From: Clostridia bacterium
GTDB taxonomy: Bacteria; Bacillota; Clostridia; Christensenellales; Borkfalkiaceae
Length of the DNA stretch: 43,898 nt
Assembly (NCBI GenBank): GCA_021204825.1
Contig: JAJPYR010000009.1
Span: 1-43,898, forward strand
Direction of reading: 5' to 3'
Made by a program: the position numbers and the translations under genes. Positions 17,984 to 27,639 of this stretch are shown here, piece by piece. Numbering within the stretch: position 1 is the first letter of the stretch; each line of letters starts with the position of its first letter. The notes beneath the pieces are model-generated. The model was not told where the DNA came from. It did not search any database and saw nothing but the letters and a program-made list of their open reading frames with translations.

Positions 17984-20665
17984 TCACTCTGTTGTGCCTT
18001 CCTTTGCAGCCTTCTTGGCGGCCTTCTTGGCCTCTTTGGCAGCCACTTTTGCGGCATACTTCTCGTCTATTGCAGTTGCCTTTGCAAGCTTCTTTGCAGC
18101 CTTGCCGGTGGCCTTTACGCACTTCTTGCCGGCCTTGTCCAGAGCCTTCTTTGAAGCTGCGTCCTGCTTTTCATCGTTGACCTTCTTGGCCTCGTCCAGA
18201 GCTGCGGCTGCCTTCTGTGCCTTGCGCTTAAGCTTGCGGACTCTTCCGTAGCGGCAGAACTCGGAAAGGCCCCTGAAGAAGTGGCCGTTGAACATGAGCA
18301 GGAAGCCCTGCAGCTGGCCCTTGGAGAACATGCCTCCTGTGAAGCCGAACAGGCCGCGGATGGGCATGTAGTATACGCCGATCTTGAGAAGGTTTGCAAG
18401 CTTTCTCTTGCCTATCTTGCGCAGGAACCCCTCTGCGAAGATGATGGCTCCGCCGAACAGGCGTCCTACCCAGCCGCGTGCATGCTTCATCTGGGTTATG
18501 GACGTGTTCATGTCCACAATGAGCCTCTTCTTCTTGTAGTAGTTGAGCTTTCCGGAAGGAAGGTCGCGGCCCAAAAGGGTCTCGAATGTCTGCTTCTCTA
18601 CCTCTGCTATCTGGCCGCTATAGTACTCGGCAAGAAGGGTCTCGTCATAATCGGTGTCAACGGCAACCCCGCCCTCGGGACGGAATGTGCCGGCAAGGCG
18701 TATGTCTCTTGATGAAGAGCCTATCTCGATGTTGTAGTCGCAGTCCTCAATCTCGAACTGGCTGTGCTTTACGTTGAACCATCTGAAGGAATATGTCTCG
18801 AACGGTATCTCAACCTTTTTGCTCTCGCCGGGCTCAAGGAAGACCTTCTTGAATCCCTTGAGCTCACGCACGGCACGGAACACCTTGGAATCCTTTGCGC
18901 CGATATAGAGCTGGGCAACTTCCGCGCCGGCAACGGAGCCGGTGTTGGTGATTGTGAAGGATACGCCCTCAGGGGTTATGTCAAGGTCGCTGTACCCGAA
19001 TGTGGTGTATGAGAGGCCGTAGCCGAACGGATACTTTACCTCTATGCCGGCCTTGTCATAGTATCTGTAGCCCACATAGATGGACTCGCGGTACTCGGAC
19101 GTGTTGTCGTTCTTGAGCCATGTGTTGTATGTGGGGTTGTCCTCAAGCTTTACAGGGAATGTCTCGGGAAGCTTGCCGGAAGGGTTTGCAACGCCGGTCA
19201 AGTTGTCCAGGATGGCCTGTGCGCCTGCCTGGCCAGTAAGGTATACGCAGAGGAGTGCGTTGACCTTCTCGTCCCAGTCTGTCTCAACGGGGGAACCGCA
19301 GGAAAGGACAACCACGATGGGCTTGCCAAGAGCTGCCAGCTGGTCCAGAAGCTCAAGCTGGTTTGCGGGGATCTTCATGTCCGCGCGGTCCTTGCCCTCA
19401 CTCTCGGTAACGTCATCAAGGCCCATGAAAAGAACGATCTTGTCAGCTTTCTGCGCAAGCTCAACGGCCTTCTTTGCGGCCTTCTTGGACTTCTTGCCGT
19501 ACTGGTCGAAGCCCTTCTCCCATCCTATGTAATCTATGGGCAGGTTCTGCTCCTTGCTCAGAGTCTCTGTAAGGTCCTTCACGTTGTCAAGCTTAGTGGG
19601 GTTGACGCATGAAGAGCCGCCGCCCTGGTATCTTGCGGTCTCTGCGAAGTCGCCTATGAAGCATACCTTCTCGTTGTCCCTGAGGGGCAGCGCGCCGTCA
19701 TTCTTAAGAAGGACCTCGGAGCCTATGGCTGCCTTCTGGGCGATTAAGTGGTGCTCTTCCTTGTCATAGCCCTTGTCCTCGCCGAAGTACTCCTCAGACT
19801 TGTACACAAGCTTCAGAAGGTTCACTGCATTCTTGTCCACAACGGCCTCGTCCAGGACTCCGTCCTTTACGGCCTTCACGATCTCCTCGTTGCTCTCACC
19901 GCTCGTTGTGGGCATCTCAAGCTCGTTTCCGCAGACATAGCCGGCCACTCTGTCATTGCAGCCGCCCCAGTCTGTCACAACGACGCCTTCATATCCCCAC
20001 TCGCCGCGGAGGATGTCCTTGTGAAGATGCTCGTTCTCGTTGGTGTACTGGCCGTTGAGAAGGTTGTATGATGTCATTATGGAGTTTACATGGGCCTCTT
20101 TGACCGCCATCTCGAAGGGCTCAAGGTATATCTCCCTCAAAGCTCTCTCGTCCACGATGGAGTCCACGTACATTCTGCCTGTCTCCTGGTTGTTGCAGGC
20201 GAAGTGCTTCACGCACGCGGAAGCCGTATACTCCTGGATTCCGGAGATGAGGGCTGACGCCATCTTTCCTGCAAGGTACGGGTCTTCTGAGTAATACTCG
20301 AAGTTTCTGCCGCACAGGGGGCTTCTCTTGATGTTGACGCCGGGGCCAAGCAGCATTCCTACCTTAAGCGCAGCGGCCTCTTTGCCGAGCGCCTGTCCCA
20401 TTGTGTGGCATGTGTCCGTATCCCAGCCTGCGGCCATTGTTACGGCTGTGGGGAAGCAAGTTGACTTTACACTTTCATTGAGGCCCAGCTGGTCTGCTGC
20501 GGCTTCCTGTTTTCTGAGCCCGTGAGGACCGTCTGAAAGATAAATAGGGGGAACTCCGAGCCTGTCTATGGGCTTGGTGCGCCAGAAGTCCTCGCCGGAT
20601 GCCAGCGAAGCCTTTTCTTCCAGGGTCATCTGGGCAACTATTTGCTTGATTTCTTCTTCAGTCAT
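17984..20665 (-). CDS. GH3 family beta-glucosidase-type glycosidase, cytoplasmic, with C-terminal extension
   Basis: An 893-aa glycoside hydrolase family 3 enzyme. The (beta/alpha)8 domain carries the nucleophile D232 (GVVVTDWGG) and substrate motifs LSDGPHGLR and KHFACNNQE. The second domain has FMGLDDVTESEGKDR with the likely acid/base Glu. A fibronectin III-like domain ends near residue 690. After it comes a domain with LLGRDLPSGK, MPIRGLFGFTGGMFS and MFNGHFFRGL, then a tail of about 60 Lys/Ala residues. No signal peptide, so it acts on imported glycosides. AAGGGAG precedes the chosen ATG; the longer upstream frame is leader. Exact substrate unknown. Confidence 0.93.
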   Translation of the reverse strand: MTEEEIKQIVAQMTLEEKASLASGEDFWRTKPIDRLGVPPIYLSDGPHGLRKQEAAADQLGLNESVKSTCFPTAVTMAAGWDTDTCHTMGQALGKEAAALKVGMLLGPGVNIKRSPLCGRNFEYYSEDPYLAGKMASALISGIQEYTASACVKHFACNNQETGRMYVDSIVDERALREIYLEPFEMAVKEAHVNSIMTSYNLLNGQYTNENEHLHKDILRGEWGYEGVVVTDWGGCNDRVAGYVCGNELEMPTTSGESNEEIVKAVKDGVLDEAVVDKNAVNLLKLVYKSEEYFGEDKGYDKEEHHLIAQKAAIGSEVLLKNDGALPLRDNEKVCFIGDFAETARYQGGGSSCVNPTKLDNVKDLTETLSKEQNLPIDYIGWEKGFDQYGKKSKKAAKKAVELAQKADKIVLFMGLDDVTESEGKDRADMKIPANQLELLDQLAALGKPIVVVLSCGSPVETDWDEKVNALLCVYLTGQAGAQAILDNLTGVANPSGKLPETFPVKLEDNPTYNTWLKNDNTSEYRESIYVGYRYYDKAGIEVKYPFGYGLSYTTFGYSDLDITPEGVSFTITNTGSVAGAEVAQLYIGAKDSKVFRAVRELKGFKKVFLEPGESKKVEIPFETYSFRWFNVKHSQFEIEDCDYNIEIGSSSRDIRLAGTFRPEGGVAVDTDYDETLLAEYYSGQIAEVEKQTFETLLGRDLPSGKLNYYKKKRLIVDMNTSITQMKHARGWVGRLFGGAIIFAEGFLRKIGKRKLANLLKIGVYYMPIRGLFGFTGGMFSKGQLQGFLLMFNGHFFRGLSEFCRYGRVRKLKRKAQKAAAALDEAKKVNDEKQDAASKKALDKAGKKCVKATGKAAKKLAKATAIDEKYAAKVAAKEAKKAAKKAAKEGTTE

Positions 20666-20771
20666 AATATCTCCCTTGTACCACCTTATATAAAATACAC
20701 CTTCCGGTCCGCCAAAAGGCCTGCGAATCCAGACCTCAAAAAGCATCCCGCAAGGACAATTTCCGTAACAT

Positions 20772-20801
20772 ATTTTACAATAACCGGGGCCTAAGTGTCA
20801 A
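20772..20801 (-). promoter_or_regulatory. Promoter of the GH3 gene
   Basis: TTGACA (20801-20796), 18 nt, TAAAAT (20777-20772), giving a leader of about 100 nt. Confidence 0.7.
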
Positions 20802-21793
20802 GCAAGCCCGCCTTTTTAGTCAGCAATTGTACATGAACGGAAAAACGCCCGTCCGCCTACAATGGTACCCGTTACCAGTACATTACGCCTGCCGTGCCAC
20901 GTTCCGGCAAAATCAATTCTGCCCTTTCCTGCCGCATTATACAACCGGGCAGGCAAGTACTGCAATTTGGCTGGCATAAACAGTCCTTCCGCCCGCACGA
21001 AAAGACACCCGCCTCTCACTCCCGGCCTCAGACCCGGCGTCAGACCCGGCGTCAGACCCGGCGTCAGCGTGCGCCTTCAACAGCGCTTCAAATAAGTCTG
21101 CCCATGTATAAGCAGAATGCGGACCTGCATATACAGAATGCACATGCATTGCCTGCATATACAACATAGGCGGCCCGTATGAGCCGCCGTGTGTCGCAAT
21201 AAATAAGGAGAGATTTTGCCTCTGTATGATCATCTGAAACTGTCCGGGAACGCGTATCCGCACTTCCTTTCTGCACCCGGATTATACACAGGCAGGCCGG
21301 AAATCTTCAATATTCGTCTCCTAAATGGTCATTTTTCCTGCATGAGTGAGAATTTTCCTGCCAAACGTCCCAAAATTCTGCAGGTTTATTACAGACCATA
21401 AAAGGCCTTGCATAATGGCTCTGATCCTGTCATTTTGCAACGACGCCGCCCTAAATGGCGCCTAATGCGACTTTGCAAGCACACCTGAAGGCTGGTGATG
21501 CCTGTCTGTTCTCAGAGGCCTGCAGACAGGAAGCAAAAACGCCCGCGGAAGATCTATCCGTGAGCTTATGTGTCTGTACCCTGTTTATGTGACTGGTGTT
21601 CTGCTGCAGGGATGCCTGATTTTGCGCGCCATGAATCCCGCAGTACAGCAGTGCCGGCTGGCTTTGCTGCCCCGGAAGAAGGTATGATTTCGGCCGCCAG
21701 GGACGTGCACCCGGAAATGCACGCCCTGAGCCTCCGGGGAGATATGTATGAGCACAGCAGCAGGAGACGTTTCAGTAAAAACCCCGTACAGCA
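20802..21793. other. Gene-free kilobase
   Basis: About 1 kb with no ORF that looks coding by composition or homology. It contains a 12-bp tandem repeat (21021-21068) and a GGCGGC/GCCGCC hairpin at 21169-21188. Short frames on both strands lack ribosome sites. It may be decayed coding DNA or hold an RNA gene that I cannot recognise. Confidence 0.6.
21021..21068. repeat. Four tandem copies of a 12-bp unit
   Basis: CCCGGCSTCAGA is repeated four times head to tail, nearly identical, in the gene-free region. Confidence 0.9.
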
Positions 21794-21824
21794 AAACACC
21801 CTTCCGGAGTTATTCCGGAAGGAT
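21794..21824 (-). terminator. Terminator of the lipoprotein gene
   Basis: A stem CCTTCCGGA/TCCGGAAGG-type dyad with a short loop is followed on the minus strand by GTGTTTTGC, about 50 nt after the stop. Confidence 0.7.
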
Positions 21825-21874
21825 GTTTGAACCCATATATAAAGGTCTGCCTATGACAGCATCAAAAATTGATA

Positions 21875-22669
21875 TCAGTCAGATGCAGATGCCGGGCCGT
21901 TCCAGGCAGCAGGCTTGTAATTGAATGAAATATAGCATTCAATCGTTGTATATCCGGCGATATCAATGCTGAGATAAGTAAACAGAGGATATGTTACATC
22001 GCCAATATTTGAAGCCTGGCTGGTAGCAAACTGCATAGTGTACTCCAGCGCGCCGCCGGACAGAACGAATTCCTCGCAGTACTGGTTTGACTCCACTACA
22101 AGACTGTCACTCGAAATAGCGGATGCATCAACGTCTACCAGTGTCTTTACACCGCTGATTACGGTAGTAACAAAATCCGTAATGTCTTCTTGGTCGGATA
22201 CTGTATCAACACTTCCCTTCTGAACCAGTAAGTACGGCAGCCACTTAAGAGACGTAAACTCACTATATGTAATAGTTGATCCGTCTTCACCTTCGGGAGT
22301 CATTAACATTGTACTGCTGGCGGAAGCTGATGCGGAAGTGTATACGCTATCTGCATTTCCATCAAAATACAGGCCGGAAACGATATCGCCATTTTTGAGT
22401 GTTTGAGTAATCAGTCTGCCGCTGGACGCCTCATATGAGAAGACATATCCGTCCGAAGTATCTCCTTCAGTCTTTGTCAGGCCGACAGTATAGTCTCCGG
22501 AGTAAGCGGTTATATTGGTCATGCCGCTGTTGAACGTTGTGGCATCATCGGCCCCAAATTCATGCACTGTCATGTCTTCGGCGCATGCAGCAACGGCAAC
22601 CAGTGCAATTGCTGCCGCACAGGCGCATACGCAAAGACATATCCTGCGCACTTTACTTCCTTTTTTCAT
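21875..22669 (-). CDS. Secreted lipoprotein of unknown function
   Basis: A 264-aa protein. The N-terminus (MKKGSKVRRICLC then a hydrophobic run to ALVAVAAC) is a signal peptide with a lipobox VAAC, so Cys29 is probably lipidated and the protein is anchored outside the membrane. The mature part is acidic, rich in Ser/Thr/Asp and beta-strand-prone (TVGLTKTEGDTSDGYVFSYE, TYPLFTYLSIDIAGYTTIEC). No family is recognised. The start with AAGGA 5 nt upstream is chosen; an upstream in-frame ATG 33 nt earlier would place charged residues before the signal. It has its own terminator. Its partner or substrate cannot be inferred. Confidence 0.75.
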   Translation of the reverse strand: MKKGSKVRRICLCVCACAAAIALVAVAACAEDMTVHEFGADDATTFNSGMTNITAYSGDYTVGLTKTEGDTSDGYVFSYEASSGRLITQTLKNGDIVSGLYFDGNADSVYTSASASASSTMLMTPEGEDGSTITYSEFTSLKWLPYLLVQKGSVDTVSDQEDITDFVTTVISGVKTLVDVDASAISSDSLVVESNQYCEEFVLSGGALEYTMQFATSQASNIGDVTYPLFTYLSIDIAGYTTIECYISFNYKPAAWNGPASASD

Positions 22670-22916
22670 AAAATTCCTTACATCCTCCTTTGTTGTAAGC
22701 AAGGAATTGTTAATTCCATAATCTGTATATAAATTCTTCCACCCGTGCCGCTCAGATGCCGGGCATCAGCCGTTTTGTGTGGTTTAAAAATGCTGTGTTT
22801 CAAGTATTGATGAGGATATCCTGCAAATCATCCGGTCTGCGCATCACCAGGTGCCGTAAAGATGCATGAGTTCCTGCATTCACGGGACAGTGCCGAAGGA
22901 CCGCCTCCTGCAGGCT

Positions 22917-23864
22917 TTAATCCCCGCCCATCATCAGGGCCGCTGCGCCGTATGAGCCGGCTTTGTTGCCCAGGGATGCTGTGACTATCTTTACAGGCAT
23001 GTAATCCGTTCCGCCATAGAGCTGCTCGTCAAAAAGCTTCTGCACAGGGGCCGTAAGCCTCTCCTTCTGCGCCGCCATGCCTCCGCCTATCATTATGACC
23101 TCCGGACGGAATATGTTCGCAAGGTTTGCGAGCCCCGTGGCAAGCTTGTGGAAGAAGTCATCCATGATTTCCCTTGCCACAGGATCCGTGTCCATGTAAT
23201 CAAAAGCGGTCTTTGCAGAGCATGTCAGAAGGTTGTATGTGTTCCACATTGCGGAGCCGGGATGCTCCTCCATGGCCCTGCGGGTGATTCTGGTTAAAGC
23301 AGATGCGGAGCAATAGCGCTCAAAGCATCCCCGCCTGCCGCAGGCGCACAGTTCGCCGCCTTCCACGATGACCATATGGCCTATCTCGGTTCCGGCGGAC
23401 CCGCCGCCTTCAAACAGCCTGTCGTCTATGACCACGCCGCCGCCTATGCCTGTTCCGAGAGTTGCCAGAATGCTGTTGCGGTAGTCTGATCCGGCGCCGA
23501 ACACGGACTCGCCGAGAGCCGCCGTGTGAGCGTCATTTGCCATTACCACGGGCATCATGACCCTTCTCTCAATTTCATTGGCCAGAGGGAAATTCCTCAT
23601 ATTGAGGTTGGCTGAGAACACCACAGCGCCGTGCCGGCGGTCTATGATGCCGGGGCATCCCATTCCTATGCCCAGGATGTCATTGCGGTTTTTGCCTTCC
23701 GTAAGCTTTTCTATAAGGTAGGCTATGTTGTCGCATACGGCTTGGTTGCCGTCCTTGACGCCTGTCCTTATGTCAGCCTCTGCGTACAGCTTTCCGTCCT
23801 CATCCGTCAGGATGCCTTTTATGCCTGTCCCGCCTATGTCAATCCCTACGAAAAGGTTCCTCAT
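22917..23864 (-). CDS. ROK-family sugar kinase
   Basis: A 315-aa ROK kinase without the helix-turn-helix domain of ROK repressors. ATP-binding DIGGTGIKG (9-17), catalytic D111 in MANDAHTAALGE, and the zinc site H163 with C173-x-C175-x4-C180 (CACGRRGCFERYC). Such proteins phosphorylate glucose, N-acetylmannosamine, fructose or similar sugars; the exact one is not readable here. Downstream of the GPH symporter but separated by a strong terminator, so probably transcribed separately, perhaps from TTGGCA-16-TATACA near 23955-23985. Confidence 0.88.
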   Translation of the reverse strand: MRNLFVGIDIGGTGIKGILTDEDGKLYAEADIRTGVKDGNQAVCDNIAYLIEKLTEGKNRNDILGIGMGCPGIIDRRHGAVVFSANLNMRNFPLANEIERRVMMPVVMANDAHTAALGESVFGAGSDYRNSILATLGTGIGGGVVIDDRLFEGGGSAGTEIGHMVIVEGGELCACGRRGCFERYCSASALTRITRRAMEEHPGSAMWNTYNLLTCSAKTAFDYMDTDPVAREIMDDFFHKLATGLANLANIFRPEVIMIGGGMAAQKERLTAPVQKLFDEQLYGGTDYMPVKIVTASLGNKAGSYGAAALMMGGD

Positions 23865-23991
23865 CCCTTACCTTCTGTCCTTCATGTCCTGTACTTCGTT
23901 TCCGCAGCAGCAAAGGCATGCGCGGGACGAAAGGCGTGAGCCAACACAGGCAAATTATGTATATTCACTGTTCCAGTCCTGCCAAACGAAC

Positions 23992-24015
23992 GGTCTGGCG
24001 GCACTCCACCAGACC
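23992..24015 (-). terminator. Terminator of the GPH symporter gene
   Basis: GGTCTGG-x-GG and CC-x-CCAGACC form a strong stem, followed by GTTCGTTTGG on the minus strand. Confidence 0.7.
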
Positions 24016-24084
24016 GTGTTGTGTCGTTTGTGCATGACCCCGTGTTGCAGGGGATCACCGGTAGGATGCAGTGGTGCTGTTTAT

Positions 24085-26352
24085 TTATGCTGCTGTGCCT
24101 TCAAGTGCCTCGTATGCCTGCTTTGCAAGCTCTACCTGGCCCTGCCAGTATACAACCATGTCAGCTGCATCAGCTGCCTTCTCGGCAAGAGCTGCGGCTT
24201 TTGCAACAAGCTTTGCGTCTCCGCCCTGGGCTGCCTGCTGTGCTGCCTCAGACTTGGCGGCAAGAGCTGCGGCCTTCTTCTCAGCCTTTGCAAGGAGCTT
24301 CGGTGTGGACTTGTAGTCGTAGCGGATGTCGTTGTCGCGCGCTTCCTTGTCCTTTGCGTCTTCCTTCTCGTAGAGAACTCTGTCTGCCTCTGCCTTCTTG
24401 GCGGCCTTGGCATCGATTGCTGCCTGGTACTCTGCCTCGGCATCCTCGAAGCTCAGGCTCTTGGATGCGGCAAGCTTCTCAATGGCTGCCTTGCGCTTAG
24501 CTGCGGCTGCCTCTGCTGCTGCTGCCTTCTTGGCTGCTTTGGCCTCAGCTGCCTGTGCCTTCTTGATGGCATTGGCCTGATCCTTAGCGGCCTTGAGCTC
24601 CTGGTACTTGGCCTCTTCTTCCTCGAAGTTAAGTCCCTTCTTCTCGCAGTCTGCCTTGAGCTTAGCCTTTCTCTCTTCGTCTGCCTGAGCCCTGGCTGCA
24701 GCTTCCTGCTGACGAAGCTTCTCTGCAGCGGGAACGAATTCAACGCCTGCTGCAACGGCTTCTGCCATCTGGCGCTCAGTGATCATGTCATGGTCACGGG
24801 CTGAGAATCTCTCAACACGCATGAAGAGCATGATGATGAGGATTCCGAGATAGCATGCTGTCTCGCCGCCGGTGAAGAGCCACATAACGGCGTTCTGGAA
24901 TGCAGGGTTGTTGTATATGTCGATGTATGCGGGATTGTCGTATCCTGTGATGAGCAGGTTAAGGATGCCTGTTGCAAGACCGGAGCAGCTTGCCATTATG
25001 GCGCCGTATACCATCATGGAGAAGCCGTCGGAACGGAATCCGTGCTTTGCCTCTGAATGGTCATGGACATCGGCAAGGAGTGAAAGTGACAGGTACATTG
25101 CAGGAGTGGATCCGAGTGCCTTGATTACGAAAGATGCAACTATGCATCCGTAATTGTACGGAGCAATGAATCCTATGCAGCCGCCTATTACTGCGATGAC
25201 TGCACCGCATATAATCGTCCTTACCTTGCCGAGCTTGCTTGCGATAGGAGCGGCGATGAACATTCCGAGTGCTGTGGGCACTGCACCGATGATTGCAAGA
25301 GTTCCCTGAAGGTTGCCGCCGTATGTCTGGTCAACAACGCCGTTGTTCCAGAAGTGTGAAATGCTGTAGTAGCTTATGGACACGTTCTTCATCATTCCGC
25401 CCATCTGGTACAGAAGGAAGAAGACCATCATGATCCACCAGTAAGCATCGCTTGTGCAAGCCTTTGCCTGCTTGCCCATGGGAACGGATACCTTCGTGGT
25501 CTTGAGTCCGCTGTTGAGTGTCTCTTCTGTTACACGCTCACGTGTGAAGTAGAACTCAAGCAGAGCGCCGATGAAGCATACAACTATCAGGCAGATTGAG
25601 AATGTCTTCCATGCGCTGTATGATGATGCGGCGTTTACGACTGTCAGGGCATTTCCGTCTTTATCGAATGTACCGGTTGTCATTGACGGGAAGAGCCAGA
25701 AATAGAAGAACGGGATGATCATCTGGGCGATTCCGACGGCGCCGAGGGTTGCAGCGTTGGAAAGGGTTGCCAGGAGTGATCTCTTGCCGCCTTCACGCGT
25801 TGATACGCTGACCATTGTGCCGTGTGACGTGAAGTACATGGGATATGCAAGTCCGAACCATACGATGTAGCCGATGGCAACGCAGACAAGCACGCTCACG
25901 TATCTGCCGGAAAATTCTGAATCAAATACGCTGCCTTCTGCAACCGCATAATCAGCGCCGGTGATGTTCGGCGTGCATATGAACAGAATGATCAATGCGA
26001 CAAGCATGATGGGCACTGCCAGTATGATGAGCGGCCTTGCCTTGCCCATCGGGGTGTGCATTTTATCCATCAGCCTTCCTACAAGTATATTACCGAGGAC
26101 TACGAACACGACTGTGATAACGGGGAGCCATGTGAAGAACCAGGAGCACCAGCTGCTGATTCCGAGGACATCGGTCATGTACTTGTTGAAGTAGTTCTGC
26201 AGGACGGAGTTTGCCAGAAGGGCAAGCGCCGGTCCAACGAGGTATCCAACAACTCCTTCCTTGAAGAATGAGACATTTGCGGTCTTTATCTGGCTACGGA
26301 AAAAGGGACTGTTGAAACCACCGCTTTTCTTTTTTACAGCTTCAGTTTCCAT
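24085..26352 (-). CDS. GPH-type sugar:cation symporter with long cytosolic coiled-coil tail
   Basis: A 755-aa MFS_2/GPH (glycoside-pentoside-hexuronide) transporter. Residues about 30-520 form some 12 membrane segments; GRLMDKMHTPMGKARP is the loop 2-3 motif of the family. The last 233 residues are an Ala/Lys/Glu-rich coiled coil, absent from ordinary members, with a duplicated unit (GLNFEEEEAKYQ and SLSFEDAEAEYQ, 59 residues apart). It follows fucO by 54 nt, so it is probably the rhamnose or rhamnoside importer. No Shine-Dalgarno sits near the ATG; the nearest AAGGAGG is about 40 nt upstream in a duplicated piece of fucO. Confidence 0.88.
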   Translation of the reverse strand: METEAVKKKSGGFNSPFFRSQIKTANVSFFKEGVVGYLVGPALALLANSVLQNYFNKYMTDVLGISSWCSWFFTWLPVITVVFVVLGNILVGRLMDKMHTPMGKARPLIILAVPIMLVALIILFICTPNITGADYAVAEGSVFDSEFSGRYVSVLVCVAIGYIVWFGLAYPMYFTSHGTMVSVSTREGGKRSLLATLSNAATLGAVGIAQMIIPFFYFWLFPSMTTGTFDKDGNALTVVNAASSYSAWKTFSICLIVVCFIGALLEFYFTRERVTEETLNSGLKTTKVSVPMGKQAKACTSDAYWWIMMVFFLLYQMGGMMKNVSISYYSISHFWNNGVVDQTYGGNLQGTLAIIGAVPTALGMFIAAPIASKLGKVRTIICGAVIAVIGGCIGFIAPYNYGCIVASFVIKALGSTPAMYLSLSLLADVHDHSEAKHGFRSDGFSMMVYGAIMASCSGLATGILNLLITGYDNPAYIDIYNNPAFQNAVMWLFTGGETACYLGILIIMLFMRVERFSARDHDMITERQMAEAVAAGVEFVPAAEKLRQQEAAARAQADEERKAKLKADCEKKGLNFEEEEAKYQELKAAKDQANAIKKAQAAEAKAAKKAAAAEAAAAKRKAAIEKLAASKSLSFEDAEAEYQAAIDAKAAKKAEADRVLYEKEDAKDKEARDNDIRYDYKSTPKLLAKAEKKAAALAAKSEAAQQAAQGGDAKLVAKAAALAEKAADAADMVVYWQGQVELAKQAYEALEGTAA

Positions 26353-26359
26353 GAGATAT

Positions 26360-26446
26360 ATCAAAGCAGTGACTTATGTGAAGCCACTGCATCCTCCTTC
26401 AAAACATCAAAGCAGTGACTTGTAGAGAGCCACTACATCCTCCTTT
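26360..26446. repeat. Tandem duplication of the fucO 3' end
   Basis: Bases 26360-26400 and 26406-26446 match at 34 of 41 positions. The second lies inside fucO and encodes its last residues (KEDVVALYKSLL, stop). The first, past the fucO stop, would encode KEDAVASHKSLL, stop, so it is a ghost of the same C-terminus and carries a spare AAGGAGG. Confidence 0.85.
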
Positions 26447-27555
26447 GTGGGGTCCTTGGGGTTGCCGGGGCAGCACGCATCGGCCATTGCGGAATCTGCA
26501 AGGAAGTCTATGTCCTCTTCCTTTACTATTCCCTTGAGGTCCTGCGGTATGCCTACGTCTTTGGAGAGCTGGGCAACGGCGTCTATTGCCGCCTGCCTGT
26601 ACTCTTCCTGCGTCATTTTTTCCGTTCCTTCAACGCCCATGGCCTTGGCTATGTCGCGGTACCTTTCGCCTGTGGCATCCGCATTGTACTTCATGACGGT
26701 GGGAAGCAGGATTGCGTTCGCAACGCCGTGAGGGGTGTCATATACGGCACCCAGTGCATGAGCCATGGAATGAACGAGCCCTAATCCTACGTTTGAGAAG
26801 CCCATTCCGGCGATGTACTGTCCCAGGGCCATCCCCTCTCTTCCTTCCTTCTCGCCCTTTACGGCTCCGCGGAGGGACTTTGAGACTATCTCTATGGCCT
26901 TTAAGTGGAACATGTCCGTCATCTCCCAGGCAGCCTTCGTGATGTATCCCTCAATGGCATGAGTCAATGCATCCATTCCGGTTGCGGCCGTGAGGCCCTT
27001 GGGCATTGTGGACATCATTCCGCTGTCCACGAAAGCGATGACGGGGATGTCATGAACGTCCACGCACACAAACTTGCGCTTCTTCTGGACGTCCGTGATG
27101 ACGTAGTTTATGGTAACCTCTGCAGCCGTGCCCGCAGTCGTGGGAACGGCGAAGATGGGAACGCACGGATTCTTTGTGGGAGCCACGCCCTCAAGGGAGC
27201 GGACGTCTGCAAACTCGGGGTTGCGTATGATTATGCCCACAGCCTTGGCAGTGTCCATGGAGGAGCCTCCGCCTACTGCTATGATGTAATCCGCCCCGCT
27301 TGCCTTGAACGCCTCAACGCCGGAGAGCACGTTCTCTATTGTGGGATTGGGCTTTATCTCGGAATAGAGCTCATACGGCAAAGAAGCCGCGTCCAGGACG
27401 TCAAAAATCTTCTTTGTAACCCCGAACCTTACAAGGTCCGGGTCTGAGCAGACGAAGGCCTTCGTAAAGCCTCTTCTTACCGCCTCCGCTGCGATTTCAG
27501 AAATGCATCCTGCGCCGTGATAGCTGGTCTCATTCAGCACGATTCTGTTGGCCAT
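26407..27555 (-). CDS. fucO: Lactaldehyde reductase (1,2-propanediol oxidoreductase)
   Basis: A 382-aa iron-dependent alcohol dehydrogenase, very like E. coli FucO over its whole length (MANRIVLNETSYHG, GGGSSMDTAKAVGII, NPEFADVRSLEG, IPTTAGTAAEVTINYVITD). Metal ligands are visible in DALTHAIEGYIT, HSMAHALG and DTPHGVAN. It reduces L-lactaldehyde from RhaD to 1,2-propanediol with NADH, the usual redox outlet of anaerobic rhamnose use. GGGAGG is 7 nt before the chosen ATG; an earlier in-frame Met lies before that site. It shares a transcript with the symporter. Confidence 0.95.
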   Translation of the reverse strand: MANRIVLNETSYHGAGCISEIAAEAVRRGFTKAFVCSDPDLVRFGVTKKIFDVLDAASLPYELYSEIKPNPTIENVLSGVEAFKASGADYIIAVGGGSSMDTAKAVGIIIRNPEFADVRSLEGVAPTKNPCVPIFAVPTTAGTAAEVTINYVITDVQKKRKFVCVDVHDIPVIAFVDSGMMSTMPKGLTAATGMDALTHAIEGYITKAAWEMTDMFHLKAIEIVSKSLRGAVKGEKEGREGMALGQYIAGMGFSNVGLGLVHSMAHALGAVYDTPHGVANAILLPTVMKYNADATGERYRDIAKAMGVEGTEKMTQEEYRQAAIDAVAQLSKDVGIPQDLKGIVKEEDIDFLADSAMADACCPGNPKDPTKEDVVALYKSLL

Positions 27556-27639
27556 TATTTTTCCTCCCATGCAACATATCTTTCATAACACAGGCAACAA
27601 TTGCCAAAAGAGCCGGAAAGACTCCGCAACCGTTGCTTA

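Noticed and set aside
20937..21263. 108-codon minus frame with a Ser-Asp-Ala-Gly repeat
   Set aside because: The repeat comes from the 12-bp tandem repeat, and the flanks look non-coding.
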